DNA of 64,000 nucleotides from Hyphomonadaceae bacterium UBA7672 (lineage in GTDB: Bacteria; Pseudomonadota; Alphaproteobacteria; Caulobacterales; Hyphomonadaceae): NCBI GenBank assembly GCA_002483135.1, contig DLHI01000015.1:1-64000 (forward strand). Direction: 5' to 3'. The position numbers and the translations under genes were made by a program. Positions within the stretch are counted from its first letter, which is position 1, and the number at the start of each line of letters is the position of its first letter. Below, one piece after another: positions 23,773-31,485 of the stretch. The notes under the pieces are model-generated. The model did not search any database. It was given only the letters and a program-made list of their open reading frames with translations, and was not told the DNA's origin.

Positions 23773-24279
23773 CTAGGCTCCAAACGCGGCGGGGAAGATC
23801 AGCTCGCCCGACATCGGCGGGCCAAAGCGCATGCGCAGGGCCATGAAATGCGGGCCCTTGTATCTGCATTCGAACGCTTCGGCCGCCTCCACCGAGAACC
23901 CGAACTTCGGATAGTATGTGTCGTGCCCCAGCACGAAGACGATGGGCACGCCCGACTCCCTCATGATCCCCAGCCCGGTCTTGATCAGCTGCGAGCCAAT
24001 GCCGCTGCGCTGCACGGCGGGATCGACCGACATCGGACCAAGCCCCGCCCCGCCCAGCTTTCCGCGCACCCCCATCGGATAGAACAGGATGTGGCCAACA
24101 ATGCGCCTGTCCTCTTCCGCCACCACCTGCAGCAGCACATCCCCCGCCTTCTCCAGGTCGGCGACAATGCGTGCTTCGTCCGGCCGGCCAAAGGCGCGCG
24201 TGTTCAGCTCCGCAATCGCGGGCCGGTCGGCCTCTGTCGCCAGCCTCAGTTTGACGCCGTCCATCCGATCACCCTTCAT
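23773..24279 (-). CDS. GNAT-family N-acetyltransferase between fmt and truA
   Basis: 168 residues. The ATG at 24279 overlaps the fmt stop as ATGA, which decides the start. The GNAT fold shows 'IRLATEADRPAIAELN'-like N-terminal strands ('LRLATEADRPAIAELN'), 'RIVGHILFYPM', motif A around 'GLGPMSVDPAVQRSGIGSQL', and 'VFVLGHDTYYPKFGFSVEAAE', which resembles the YhbS-type subgroup. Substrate unknown. Tight coupling to fmt and truA suggests co-expression with translation genes, but a direct role is not shown. Confidence 0.88.
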   Translation of the reverse strand: MKGDRMDGVKLRLATEADRPAIAELNTRAFGRPDEARIVADLEKAGDVLLQVVAEEDRRIVGHILFYPMGVRGKLGGAGLGPMSVDPAVQRSGIGSQLIKTGLGIMRESGVPIVFVLGHDTYYPKFGFSVEAAEAFECRYKGPHFMALRMRFGPPMSGELIFPAAFGA

Positions 24280-25196
24280 GTCAGCTTCTGGCCGCGCGCG
24301 ATCGCCTTGCCGCGCTGGAAGTCGTCGGCCGTCACCAGACCCTTGCCCGCCCGCTGCAGCCGCGTCAGCCGCACCGTGCCCTCGCCGCACGCAATCTTCA
24401 GCGCATCATCCAGCACCGTGCCGGGCTCCCCCGCGCCATCGTCCACACGCGCATGCAGCACCTTGATGCGCTGCCCCTCGTGCTCGAACCACGCGCCCGG
24501 AAACGGCGACATGCCGCGTATCCGCGCCGCCACAACTCTCGCCGGCAGCTTCCAGTCGATCCGCGCCTCCTCGGGGGACACCTTCGCCGCGTAGGTCACG
24601 CCCTCCGCAGCCTGCTCCACCAGCGCGGCAGTGCCCGCCTCCAGTCGCGCGAGTCCTTCGACCATCAGGGCGGCGCCGGCGACGCGCAGCCGATCATGAA
24701 TATCGCCCATCGTATCGTCTTCGGTGACCGGGGTCGTCGCCGTCAGCATGACCGGCCCCGTATCCAGCCCGACATCCATCTTCATCACCTGCACGCCCGC
24801 CACCTCATCGCCCGCCATCACGGCGCGATGGATCGGCGCCGCCCCGCGCCAGCGCGGCAGGATGGAGCCATGCAGGTTGAAACAGCCCAGCCGCGGCGCA
24901 TCGAGGATCGCCTTCGGCAGCAGCAGCCCATAAGCCACCACCACCGCCACATCGAGACCCAAGGCCGCAAACGCCGCGCGGTCTTCCTCCGCCTTGAAGT
25001 TCACCGGCGTGCGCACAGGAATCCCGTGCCGCTCAGCAACCAGATGCACAGCCGTCGGCCGCAGCTCCTTCCCCCGCCCTGCCGGGCGCGGCGGCTGCGA
25101 ATAGACGCACACGACCTCGTGCCCGGCGGCGATGATCGCTTCCAGCGTCGGAACCGCGAATTCGGGCGAACCCATGAAGGCAAGGCGCAAGGACAT
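24276..25196 (-). CDS. fmt: Methionyl-tRNA formyltransferase Fmt
   Basis: 306 residues. 'RLAFMGSPEFAVPTLEAII' opens the formyltransferase domain; the family signature 'CFNLHGSILPRWRGAAP' carries the catalytic Asn and His, with the Asp in 'MDVGLDTGPVM'. The C-terminal OB-like domain begins near residue 205 ('YAAKVSPEEARIDW'). It formylates initiator Met-tRNA. First gene of the fmt-GNAT-truA operon. The peptide deformylase gene, often next to fmt in this class, is not here. Confidence 0.97.
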   Translation of the reverse strand: MSLRLAFMGSPEFAVPTLEAIIAAGHEVVCVYSQPPRPAGRGKELRPTAVHLVAERHGIPVRTPVNFKAEEDRAAFAALGLDVAVVVAYGLLLPKAILDAPRLGCFNLHGSILPRWRGAAPIHRAVMAGDEVAGVQVMKMDVGLDTGPVMLTATTPVTEDDTMGDIHDRLRVAGAALMVEGLARLEAGTAALVEQAAEGVTYAAKVSPEEARIDWKLPARVVAARIRGMSPFPGAWFEHEGQRIKVLHARVDDGAGEPGTVLDDALKIACGEGTVRLTRLQRAGKGLVTADDFQRGKAIARGQKLT

Positions 25197-25285
25197 GGCG
25201 CCCTTCTAGTGCGAGATCGGGCCGAGGGGAAACCCGTTGCGCGGCGGGTGGCCAGCCCGCTTCGCTCCGTGCTAGAATTGCCGCC

Positions 25286-25591
25286 ATGGAAATTAAGTTC
25301 AGCGAGATCGTTCTTCTTGTCGTCGCCATCCTGACGCCGATCGTGATCCTTGTGCTCTCCTTCATCCCCGGCGGCTTCAACTGGATCCCTTATCTGTTGT
25401 CCCATCCGGTGTGGCAGCCGGTGATCTTCTATGGCGGCGCGCTGCTGCTGTTCGGCGTGCTCGCCTGGCGCATCTACCGCCGCATCCGCCCTGCGCCGCG
25501 CAAGACCGACACCGTGAAGCATGTAAGCCCGACCAAGATGCCAAAGGTCGAAGGCTCCGAAGCCGTCCGCCGCTATCGCGAAGGCGGCTGA
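25286..25591 (+). CDS. Hypothetical small membrane protein
   Basis: 101 residues with two transmembrane segments (about residues 8-28, 'IVLLVVAILTPIVILVLSF', and 42-62, 'PVIFYGGALLLFGVLAWRIY') and a basic cytoplasmic tail containing 'HVSPTKMPKVEGSEAVRRYR'. Divergent from fmt, 89 bp away. No family recognised. Confidence 0.65.
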   Translation: MEIKFSEIVLLVVAILTPIVILVLSFIPGGFNWIPYLLSHPVWQPVIFYGGALLLFGVLAWRIYRRIRPAPRKTDTVKHVSPTKMPKVEGSEAVRRYREGG

Positions 25592-25607
25592 CCCGGCGCC
25601 ACCGCTA

Positions 25608-25711
25608 GACCCCCTCCATCACGCCGCTAAGAGGCGCCCGTGTTAGCCTCCACCAGTCGCCACGCGACTGGGGGAGGTGGCGCGATGCGAAGCATCGTGA
25701 CGGAGGAGGTC
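25608..25711. repeat. Intergenic palindromic repeat unit (REP/MITE-like)
   Basis: About 104 bp bounded by an inverted pair (25608-25623, GACCCCCTCCATCACG, and 25696-25711, CGTGACGGAGGAGGTC; 14 of 16 pair). Inside are two further hairpins: CAGTCGC/GCGACTG (25654-25670) and CGATGC/GCATCG (25683-25697). The layout, between two genes and with CCTCC/GGAGG ends, looks like a dispersed palindromic element of the REP or small MITE type. Only one copy was found by eye in this window. Confidence 0.55.
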
Positions 25712-25728
25712 TCTCGATGAGCCCGCGA

Positions 25729-26052
25729 TCAGACCGGGGCCGCGGTTGCGTAACGCCAGGCCAGCAGCAGGGCGAGCGTGAACACGCCAGCGAGAAAAAC
25801 CGGGGTGCTGAAGCGCTTGACATACTGGAAGGTCAGCGCCTGGCAGATGGCCAGCGCGATGTAGATCGGCCAGGCGCTGATGAGGCCCAGCACAAGTCCG
25901 CCTGCGTCGGGCGTGGCGGTGGGCGGCGCGGTCGACTGCTGACCGAGGATCAGGCCGGGCAGCATGCCGGCAAGCCATACGAGGGCGATGGCGGCGATGA
26001 ACACCAGCCCGTGCTTGATCCAGAAGGCGTAAGGGAAGCTCGCGCGGGTCAT
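25729..26052 (-). CDS. Hypothetical membrane protein
   Basis: 107 residues with three likely transmembrane segments: about 12-35 ('HGLVFIAAIALVWLAGMLPGL'), 52-72 and 82-101 ('TPVFLAGVFTLALLLAWRY'). No family recognised. It follows dnaX-ybaB on the same strand after 13 bp, so it is probably the last gene of that operon. Confidence 0.65.
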   Translation of the reverse strand: MTRASFPYAFWIKHGLVFIAAIALVWLAGMLPGLILGQQSTAPPTATPDAGGLVLGLISAWPIYIALAICQALTFQYVKRFSTPVFLAGVFTLALLLAWRYATAAPV

Positions 26053-26065
26053 GTGAGGGCGAGTA

Positions 26066-26392
26066 TCAGAACGGCAGCTTGAAGCCGGGCAGCATGCCGC
26101 CGAGCCCGCCGGTGGCGTCCTTCATGGCTTTCGCCATGGCGTCGTCGAGCTTGCGGCGCGCATCCGAATGCGCCGCCTTGACGAGATCTTCCACCATCTC
26201 GCGATCGCCGGGCGTCATCAGCGAGGGATCGATGGAAAGCGCCTGGAGTTCGCCCTTGCCCTTCAACGTGACCTTGACCATGCCGCCGCCCGACACGCCC
26301 TCGGCTGACAGCTGGTCCATGCGCTCCTGCGCTTCCTGGAGCCGCTTCTGCATCTCCTGCGCCTGGCGCATGATGTCGGAGAGGTCTTTCAT
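26066..26392 (-). CDS. ybaB: YbaB/EbfC family nucleoid-associated protein
   Basis: 108 residues, the normal size. 'MRQAQEMQKRLQEAQERMDQL' forms the N-terminal helix, then 'GGGMVKVTLKGKGELQALSIDPSLM' and 'VEDLVKAAHSDARRKLDDAMAKAM' complete the tweezer-like fold. YbaB dimers bind DNA and are very often encoded directly after dnaX, as here; its ATG abuts the dnaX stop codon. Confidence 0.95.
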   Translation of the reverse strand: MKDLSDIMRQAQEMQKRLQEAQERMDQLSAEGVSGGGMVKVTLKGKGELQALSIDPSLMTPGDREMVEDLVKAAHSDARRKLDDAMAKAMKDATGGLGGMLPGFKLPF

Positions 26393-28285
26393 CTAATCGT
26401 CGTCCTCGTCGTCTGGGTCGTATTCCACGGGATCGGGGATCACTTCCTCGGCCCGCTCGCGATATCCGAAATCGACATGGATGACATTGGGCGCGGCCGG
26501 GCCATCGTCAATGTCGTCCGCCTCGGCGGCGTCGTCCACCCGCAGCACCTTCGACCCCGGAAAGACGCGCAGCGCCTCTGCGATCTTCGGCAGGGCTGCA
26601 GCCGCCGCGAGCTTCTCCTCAGCCATGCGCCGGCGCTTTTCGGAAACGCTTTCCGGCCCGCCATCGTTCGATTGCTGCACGTCCCATTCGACGCCGGAAA
26701 CATCCTCCAGCCAATCCTTGATGCGTTGCGAGAGATTGTTCGGCGCGTTCGGCGCGGCGGTGTAGCGGAAATGGCCCCACGCGATTTCAGCAGGACGGAC
26801 AAAGCGCTCGATCTCGTATTTCAGCGCGATCTCGCGGCGCGCATCGAGCTCGGCCACGATCTCGCGCAAGGAGGACAGGCGAACGCCTTCGTGCGGCTGG
26901 TGATCGATGATCGGCGCGCGGGCGATGGCCGGCGAGGATGCGCCCGATGCCTGCACGGATGCAGTCGGGGCCGGCGTGGCGGCCGGCGGCCTTGCTTCAG
27001 GCCGGGACTTTGGGGGCGACACAGCGGCCCCGCCCGCCAACATGCGCGCCGCATCTTCCGGCGAAGGCAGGCTCGCGGCGGCGGCGAGACGCAGCACCAC
27101 CATCTGCGCGGCGGCCGGCGGATCGGGCGCGCGCGCACAATCCTCGAACCCCTGCAGCAGCATGCGCCACATGCGGGCCGAGAGCGCAGGCGAAGTCTGC
27201 GCCGCAAGTTCCTGCGTGCGGCGGGCCCAGTCTGGCGGGCCGGCGAAGGCGTAGGCCTCCTTCAGCGCCTGCGCACGCGAGATTTCGACGACGACGTCCA
27301 TCAGGTCTTTGATGAGGACGGGCGCATCGGCCCCCTGCTCCAGCAGGTTCATCGCCTCTTCGAGGGCGAGTTTGTGATCGCCGGCGACGATGCGGTCCAT
27401 CAGGTCGAGCACACGCGAGCGATCGGCAAGTCCGAGCATGTCGCGAACCTGGTCGGCGGAGACTTCACCGCCTTCGCCCTGCACGATGGCCTGGTCGAGA
27501 ATGGACAGACCATCGCGGGCCGAGCCTTCTGCGGCGCGTGCGATGAGAGCGAGCGCTTCTGCCGAGACCTTCGCGCCTTCCTGGCGGCAGATGTTGGCGA
27601 GGTGGTCGCTGAGCTGTTCCGTCGAGAAGCGCTGCAGGTTGAAGCGCTGGCAGCGCGAGAGAACGGTGACCGGCACCTTCCTGATCTCGGTGGTCGCGAA
27701 GATGAACTTCACATGTGGCGGCGGTTCTTCCAGCGTCTTCAGCAGCGCGTTGAACGCCGCAGTCGAGAGCATGTGAACTTCGTCGATGATATAGACCTTG
27801 TAGCGCGCATTGACCGGCGCATAGCGCGAGCCGCTGAGCAGGTCGCGCATGTTGTCGATGCCGGTGTTCGACGCGGCGTCGAGTTCGAGCACATCAGGGT
27901 GTTGCGAGGCCATGATGGCGGCGCAGTGAACGCCCGGCGGATCAAGCTGCATGGACGGGCCATGCACGTCCTTCGATTCATAGTTCAGGGCCCGCGCCAG
28001 CAGACGCGCCGTCGTCGTCTTGCCGACCCCGCGCACGCCCGTCAGCATGAAGGCATGCGCGATGCGGCCGGTCTTGAACGCGTTGGAGAGCGTGCGGACC
28101 ATCGCCTCCTGTCCGACGAGATCCTCAAACCGCGTCGGTCGGTATTTCCGGGCCAGCACCTGGTAGGCCGCCGGCCCCACTGGCGGGTCGTCACCGAACA
28201 TCGACGCGGTCAGCGTGTCGCGCGGCTCGGCGACATCGTTGTCTGGGCCATCTTCTGGCGGTTTCGGGGGCTTCTTTCCGGCCAT
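26393..28285 (-). CDS. dnaX: DNA polymerase III subunit gamma/tau
   Basis: 630 residues from ATG 28285; the frame extends to 28519, but that part overlaps the SRP RNA and lacks family sequence. An acidic N-terminal extension precedes the AAA+ core 'YQVLARKYRPTRFEDLVGQ', Walker A 'GVRGVGKTTTARLLARAL', Walker B 'YIIDEVHML', and sensor 1 'FIFATTEIRKVPVTVLSRCQ'. The usual four-Cys zinc module after Walker A looks degenerate: only 'GVHCAAIM' remains. A Pro/Ala linker and a tau-like C-terminal domain end in an acidic tail. It forms the clamp loader of the replisome. Operon with ybaB. Confidence 0.95.
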   Translation of the reverse strand: MAGKKPPKPPEDGPDNDVAEPRDTLTASMFGDDPPVGPAAYQVLARKYRPTRFEDLVGQEAMVRTLSNAFKTGRIAHAFMLTGVRGVGKTTTARLLARALNYESKDVHGPSMQLDPPGVHCAAIMASQHPDVLELDAASNTGIDNMRDLLSGSRYAPVNARYKVYIIDEVHMLSTAAFNALLKTLEEPPPHVKFIFATTEIRKVPVTVLSRCQRFNLQRFSTEQLSDHLANICRQEGAKVSAEALALIARAAEGSARDGLSILDQAIVQGEGGEVSADQVRDMLGLADRSRVLDLMDRIVAGDHKLALEEAMNLLEQGADAPVLIKDLMDVVVEISRAQALKEAYAFAGPPDWARRTQELAAQTSPALSARMWRMLLQGFEDCARAPDPPAAAQMVVLRLAAAASLPSPEDAARMLAGGAAVSPPKSRPEARPPAATPAPTASVQASGASSPAIARAPIIDHQPHEGVRLSSLREIVAELDARREIALKYEIERFVRPAEIAWGHFRYTAAPNAPNNLSQRIKDWLEDVSGVEWDVQQSNDGGPESVSEKRRRMAEEKLAAAAALPKIAEALRVFPGSKVLRVDDAAEADDIDDGPAAPNVIHVDFGYRERAEEVIPDPVEYDPDDEDDD

Positions 28286-28391
28286 GCGGACTATATGGAC
28301 CAGCGGGCGGGGAGAATCCAACCCGCGTCCGGCAAACCGCGAAATGTCTTGTGGAACAGAGCGCTGGACGGCCTGCATGCGGGGGAGCGGT

Positions 28392-28484
28392 GCAGACTGG
28401 CCACGACCCGAGCTAAACTCGTTACGGCTGCTTCCTTCCGGACCTGACCGGGTTGGCGAACCGCCCGTCCGCAGCCAGCCTGCG
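28392..28484 (-). ncRNA. ffs: Signal recognition particle RNA (4.5S RNA)
   Basis: On the minus strand the sequence contains the universal SRP domain IV: GGTCAGGTCCGGAAGGAAGC, with the GGAA tetraloop and asymmetric loops bound by Ffh, followed by 'AGCCGTAACGAG'. The ends pair: GCAGGCTGGC (28483-28474) with GCCAGTCTGC (28401-28392), ten pairs with one wobble, giving a hairpin RNA of about 93 nt. A promoter fits exactly upstream (28491-28519). The location next to dnaX is common in bacteria. Ends are accurate to a few bases. Confidence 0.93.
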
Positions 28485-28490
28485 GGGCGG

Positions 28491-28519
28491 GTTATAGGTA
28501 GGCCGGCGGGGGAGCGCAA
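28491..28519 (-). promoter_or_regulatory. Promoter of the SRP RNA
   Basis: On the minus strand, TTGCGC (28519-28514) and TATAAC (28496-28491) are separated by 17 bases. The -10 box ends seven bases before the predicted RNA 5' end near 28484. This is a housekeeping-type promoter. Confidence 0.65.
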
Positions 28520-28619
28520 TGCGGGGGCTGCGCCCAGGAAGTTCCCTTCGGACGCCCATGTCTGGCGGGGGCCGGGGAATCATGCGGAAACTTGCCGCCC
28601 ACGAGGCCGGGACCGGGAC

Positions 28620-29303
28620 ATGGCCACGCCGCCATTCGACATTCACGTAGGATATCGCCGGGGAGACCGGGAGATCGCCGCCGCGCTGGCGCGGCGGCTG
28701 GAGTCGCGCGGACTCTCGGTGCAGTACGATGCGGCGATCGGTGCGGGACGCACTACTGCTCCGCAGGCTGCGGCCGAACAGGCGCGGATGATCGTGCTGC
28801 TGATCTCCTCGGAAGCCAATGACGGGCGCGAATTGCGCGAGCTTGCGAGCGCAGCCGATCGGCTGTCGCGGCCAGTGGTGAGCCTGCTGATCGAGAATGT
28901 GCAGCCCGATGGCGCAGCCCTTTCCGCGCTGGCCGACAGGCTATGGATCCGCGCCCATCCCGAACCGATGGCGCGCATCGAGGAGATCACGGATCTTCTG
29001 GCGGAACTGGCTGGCAAGGGTCCCATAAGGCCTGCACAGCCTCCCCCCGAAACGCTGGAACAGCGCGAACACAGCCTTGATGCGGCGATCTCTGAATTGC
29101 TAAATGACGCAGTTGACCCCGGCGAGCGCGCGCCGAGGGACCCCGCCGCCTATATCGGCAAGGCTGGCTCGGGCGGCGCTCCAGCGCTCACGCGTGGCGG
29201 GACGGCGGCGGGCGCGGCGAATCTGGTGACGCTGGGGGTCTATGGCGCGATGGCGCGGCGCCATGCGATACGCAGCTTTCGGTCGAACATCAGGAAGCTG
29301 TAG
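28620..29303 (+). CDS. TIR-like domain protein coupled to nudC
   Basis: 227 residues from ATG 28620. Residues 5-125 look like a TIR domain: strand A 'FDIHVGYRRGDREIAAALAR', 'LESRGLSVQYDAAIGAG' (the BB-loop region), 'QARMIVLLISSEAND' and 'SRPVVSLLIENV'. In alignment by eye, Glu74 (in ELRELASAAD) falls where TIR NADases have their catalytic Glu, while the usual Trp just before it is replaced. The C-terminal 90 residues are linker plus a Gly/Ala segment and a basic end. The stop overlaps the nudC GTG by one base. Whether it cleaves NAD, or is a scaffold, is not known. Confidence 0.65.
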   Translation: MATPPFDIHVGYRRGDREIAAALARRLESRGLSVQYDAAIGAGRTTAPQAAAEQARMIVLLISSEANDGRELRELASAADRLSRPVVSLLIENVQPDGAALSALADRLWIRAHPEPMARIEEITDLLAELAGKGPIRPAQPPPETLEQREHSLDAAISELLNDAVDPGERAPRDPAAYIGKAGSGGAPALTRGGTAAGAANLVTLGVYGAMARRHAIRSFRSNIRKL

Positions 29304-30271
29304 TGCCCCTTTCAAAAGCCGCTGCCGACATCCCGCTGGTTCCTGCAGGACTGGATCGCGCGGCGCATCGTCGACGCGATGAGGCGTGGCTGGAAAAGGC
29401 CTTTGCGTCCGACGCCGCGCAGGTCCTTCTGATGCGCAATGGCATGCCGCTGGTCGAGGGCTCCGCGCCTCCGAGCGGGCCGGCACAGATTGGCGCTCGG
29501 CTCGCGCCGGCGCGACCGATGCTGTGGCTGGGCCCGCAGGCAGGGATGCTGAGCCCCAAGGCCACGCGCGTCTTCCTGGGCGAGACCGTGAAGGGCTCGC
29601 CGGTGTTTGCGCTCGAACTGCCCTCCTCCTTCAGCCTCGACTCCTCGCCGATCGCAGGGCTGGGCGTGTTTGAGGATTTTCGCGCGGCGGCGCAGGGGTT
29701 CACGCCGTTCGAAGGTGGAGCGGCGGCGACGGCGCGTGCGATTTTCGAGTGGCATCGCAAACACGGCTTCTGCGCCAACTGCGGCGATCGCACGAGGATC
29801 GTGGAAGCTGGGTGGAAGCGTGTGTGCGACGACTGCAAGGCCGAACACTTTCCGCGCGTCGATCCTGTGGCGATCATGCTGGCCGTGCGCGGCGACAAGT
29901 GCCTTCTGGGACGGCAGGCCGCATGGCGGCCGGGCTTCTGGTCCTGCCTCGCCGGATTCATCGAACCGGGCGAGACGATCGAACAGGCCGCCGCGCGCGA
30001 AATGTTCGAGGAGGCAGGCGTACGTTGCACGACCAAGGCGGATTACCTGTTCTGCCAGCCCTGGCCGTTCTCGCACTCGCTCATGATCGGGCTGATCCTC
30101 GAGGCCGACGGCGAGGATATCACAGTCGACACAAGCGAACTTGAAACCGCGCGCTGGTTCACGCGCGAGGAGACCGCCGCGATGATGGCCGGCACACACC
30201 CCGAAGCGTTCGCCCCGCCGAGCTTCGCCGTGGCGCACCACGTGATCAAGGCGTGGCTGGAGCGGAGCTAG
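29303..30271 (+). CDS. nudC: NAD(+) diphosphatase NudC
   Basis: 322 residues. The GTG at 29303 overlaps the upstream stop (TAGTG). A zinc ribbon is formed by 'FCANCGDRTR' and 'VCDDCKAEHFPR'; the Nudix box reads GFIEPGETIEQAAAREMFEE, and the NudC-specific motif appears as 'CQPWPFSHSLMIG'. NudC splits NAD(H) into NMN(H) and AMP and removes NAD caps from RNA. Translational coupling to a TIR-like protein, whose fold is often NAD-consuming, is notable. The 3' end overlaps the convergent GNAT gene by four bases. Confidence 0.95.
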   Translation: MPLSKAAADIPLVPAGLDRAAHRRRDEAWLEKAFASDAAQVLLMRNGMPLVEGSAPPSGPAQIGARLAPARPMLWLGPQAGMLSPKATRVFLGETVKGSPVFALELPSSFSLDSSPIAGLGVFEDFRAAAQGFTPFEGGAAATARAIFEWHRKHGFCANCGDRTRIVEAGWKRVCDDCKAEHFPRVDPVAIMLAVRGDKCLLGRQAAWRPGFWSCLAGFIEPGETIEQAAAREMFEEAGVRCTTKADYLFCQPWPFSHSLMIGLILEADGEDITVDTSELETARWFTREETAAMMAGTHPEAFAPPSFAVAHHVIKAWLERS

Positions 30272-30900
30272 ATGCCGACCAGTTCCACATCGTCAGGCAA
30301 CGGATCGATCATCGTGGCAAGGCGCGCGTCATCAAGGGGCTTGAGATAGACTTCGGAATAGATGCGACGAAGCCAGTCCTCGACCTCCATGACGGAAACG
30401 CTGGCAAGATTTTCCTCTTGCGCCAGCGCCAACAGCCACATGGGGGGCGGGGATCCAAACGCATTGAGGGGCAGGATGTAGTCGAGGCCCGCAAGACGGC
30501 GGCAGCCGAGGCGACGATAGAAGGCGAGACGCTTTGCCTGGATTTCTTCGCCGGTAAAGGCGTCGACTTCGACAAGCGCGATACGCTCCTGGCCCGCCAT
30601 CAGGCGGCTGGCGACGAACAGGTTTGCGCCGATATTGTTGCCCCGCAGCCGCTCGGCCACGGCAACGTATTCGAACAGCCAGAAATCGGCGTCCTCAGGC
30701 GCCCACGACACCGCGACGCCAACAAGCTCCTCGTCGAGCCGGGCGGCGAGGAAACGATAGTCCGGCCGATTGATGAGCGCGCGAAAAACGGGCTCGGGTC
30801 GCTGTTCGGATTTCTCGATCGAGTCGCGATAGAGCGCGACGGCCGCGTCCAGCAACGGCGCGTCGTCGGGGGCGATCTGCTGGATCCGAATCTCGGGCAT
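30268..30900 (-). CDS. GNAT-family N-acetyltransferase
   Basis: 210 residues from ATG 30900. GNAT features: 'IRIQQIAPDDAPLLDAAVALY' at the start, 'LVGVAVSWAPEDADFWLFEYV', the acetyl-CoA region 'AVAERLRGNNIGANLF' and 'AFYRRLGCRRL'. The C-terminal 60 residues ('MWLLALAQEENL' onwards) lie outside the core fold. Substrate unknown. It converges with nudC and lies downstream of the terminator of the outer-membrane protein gene. Confidence 0.8.
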   Translation of the reverse strand: MPEIRIQQIAPDDAPLLDAAVALYRDSIEKSEQRPEPVFRALINRPDYRFLAARLDEELVGVAVSWAPEDADFWLFEYVAVAERLRGNNIGANLFVASRLMAGQERIALVEVDAFTGEEIQAKRLAFYRRLGCRRLAGLDYILPLNAFGSPPPMWLLALAQEENLASVSVMEVEDWLRRIYSEVYLKPLDDARLATMIDPLPDDVELVGI

Positions 30901-30939
30901 GGCTGGGCTCCTGCGCCCGTGTAGGCGCACCCGCCCAAA

Positions 30940-30971
30940 ACGAAAACACCCCGCAGGGCGACTGCGGGGTG
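30940..30971 (-). terminator. Rho-independent terminator of the outer-membrane protein gene
   Basis: A perfect 10-bp stem, CACCCCGCAG (30947-30956) / CTGCGGGGTG (30962-30971), with a 5-base loop; on the minus strand it is followed by TTTT. It lies 35 bp after the stop of the gene at 31006-31485. Confidence 0.88.
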
Positions 30972-31005
30972 CCTCGTATCAGATCGTCTGATCTACGTAG
31001 GCGGT

Positions 31006-31485
31006 CTAGAAGCCGCGGACGTAGGAGAGCGAGATCGCGTCGACATCGCCGGCGTCATAGTCGTGACGCGTGTAGTCGAGGCGGATGCCGTCAACCGGCG
31101 TGAGGTTCCACTGACCGCCAGCGCCGTAGGCGAGACCATCTTCCGAACCGCCCGGCGAGGTTTCGATCTGAGCGTAGCCGATGCGGCCGAAGATATCGAA
31201 CGCCGGCGAGATCGGCAGCTTGCCGACCGCGAAGATGCCCAGCTCGTTGTCGAGCTCGGTGCCCGAGTCGTCGTCAACGCCGAAGGACGCTTCGCCTTCG
31301 ACGGCGAAGTTCGGGGTGATGCCGACGCCGACCCGGCCGGTGATGGCGCCGAGTTCAGCGCCGCCGTCGCCGTCGAATTGGGTGTAGCCGCCGGACACGT
31401 AGGCGCTGGACTGTTGTGCGTTGGCGGTCATGAGAGCCGGGGCGACAAGGACGGTCGCGGCGGCGAGGGCAAGTTTCAGTTTCAT
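31006..31485 (-). CDS. Small outer-membrane beta-barrel protein
   Basis: 159 residues from ATG 31485, where a signal peptide begins (MKLKLALAAATVLVAPAL, cleavage near 'ANAQQ'). The mature part is a series of alternating strands ('AYVSGGYTQFDGD', 'FAVEGEASFGVDD', 'FDIFGRIGYAQIET', 'IRLDYTRHDYDAGD') ending in 'LSYVRGF' with a terminal Phe, the insertion signal for barrels. It matches small 8-strand OmpA/OmpW/Opa-like porin-family proteins. A strong terminator follows, suggesting a highly expressed single gene. Confidence 0.85.
   Translation of the reverse strand: MKLKLALAAATVLVAPALMTANAQQSSAYVSGGYTQFDGDGGAELGAITGRVGVGITPNFAVEGEASFGVDDDSGTELDNELGIFAVGKLPISPAFDIFGRIGYAQIETSPGGSEDGLAYGAGGQWNLTPVDGIRLDYTRHDYDAGDVDAISLSYVRGF

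Noticed and set aside
26477..28447. A 656-codon open frame antisense to dnaX
   Set aside because: A shadow of GC-rich codon structure; the opposite strand carries clear AAA+ motifs.
28286..28519. Longer dnaX N-terminus
   Set aside because: It would run through the SRP RNA and has no family sequence; ATG 28285 opens the conserved protein.
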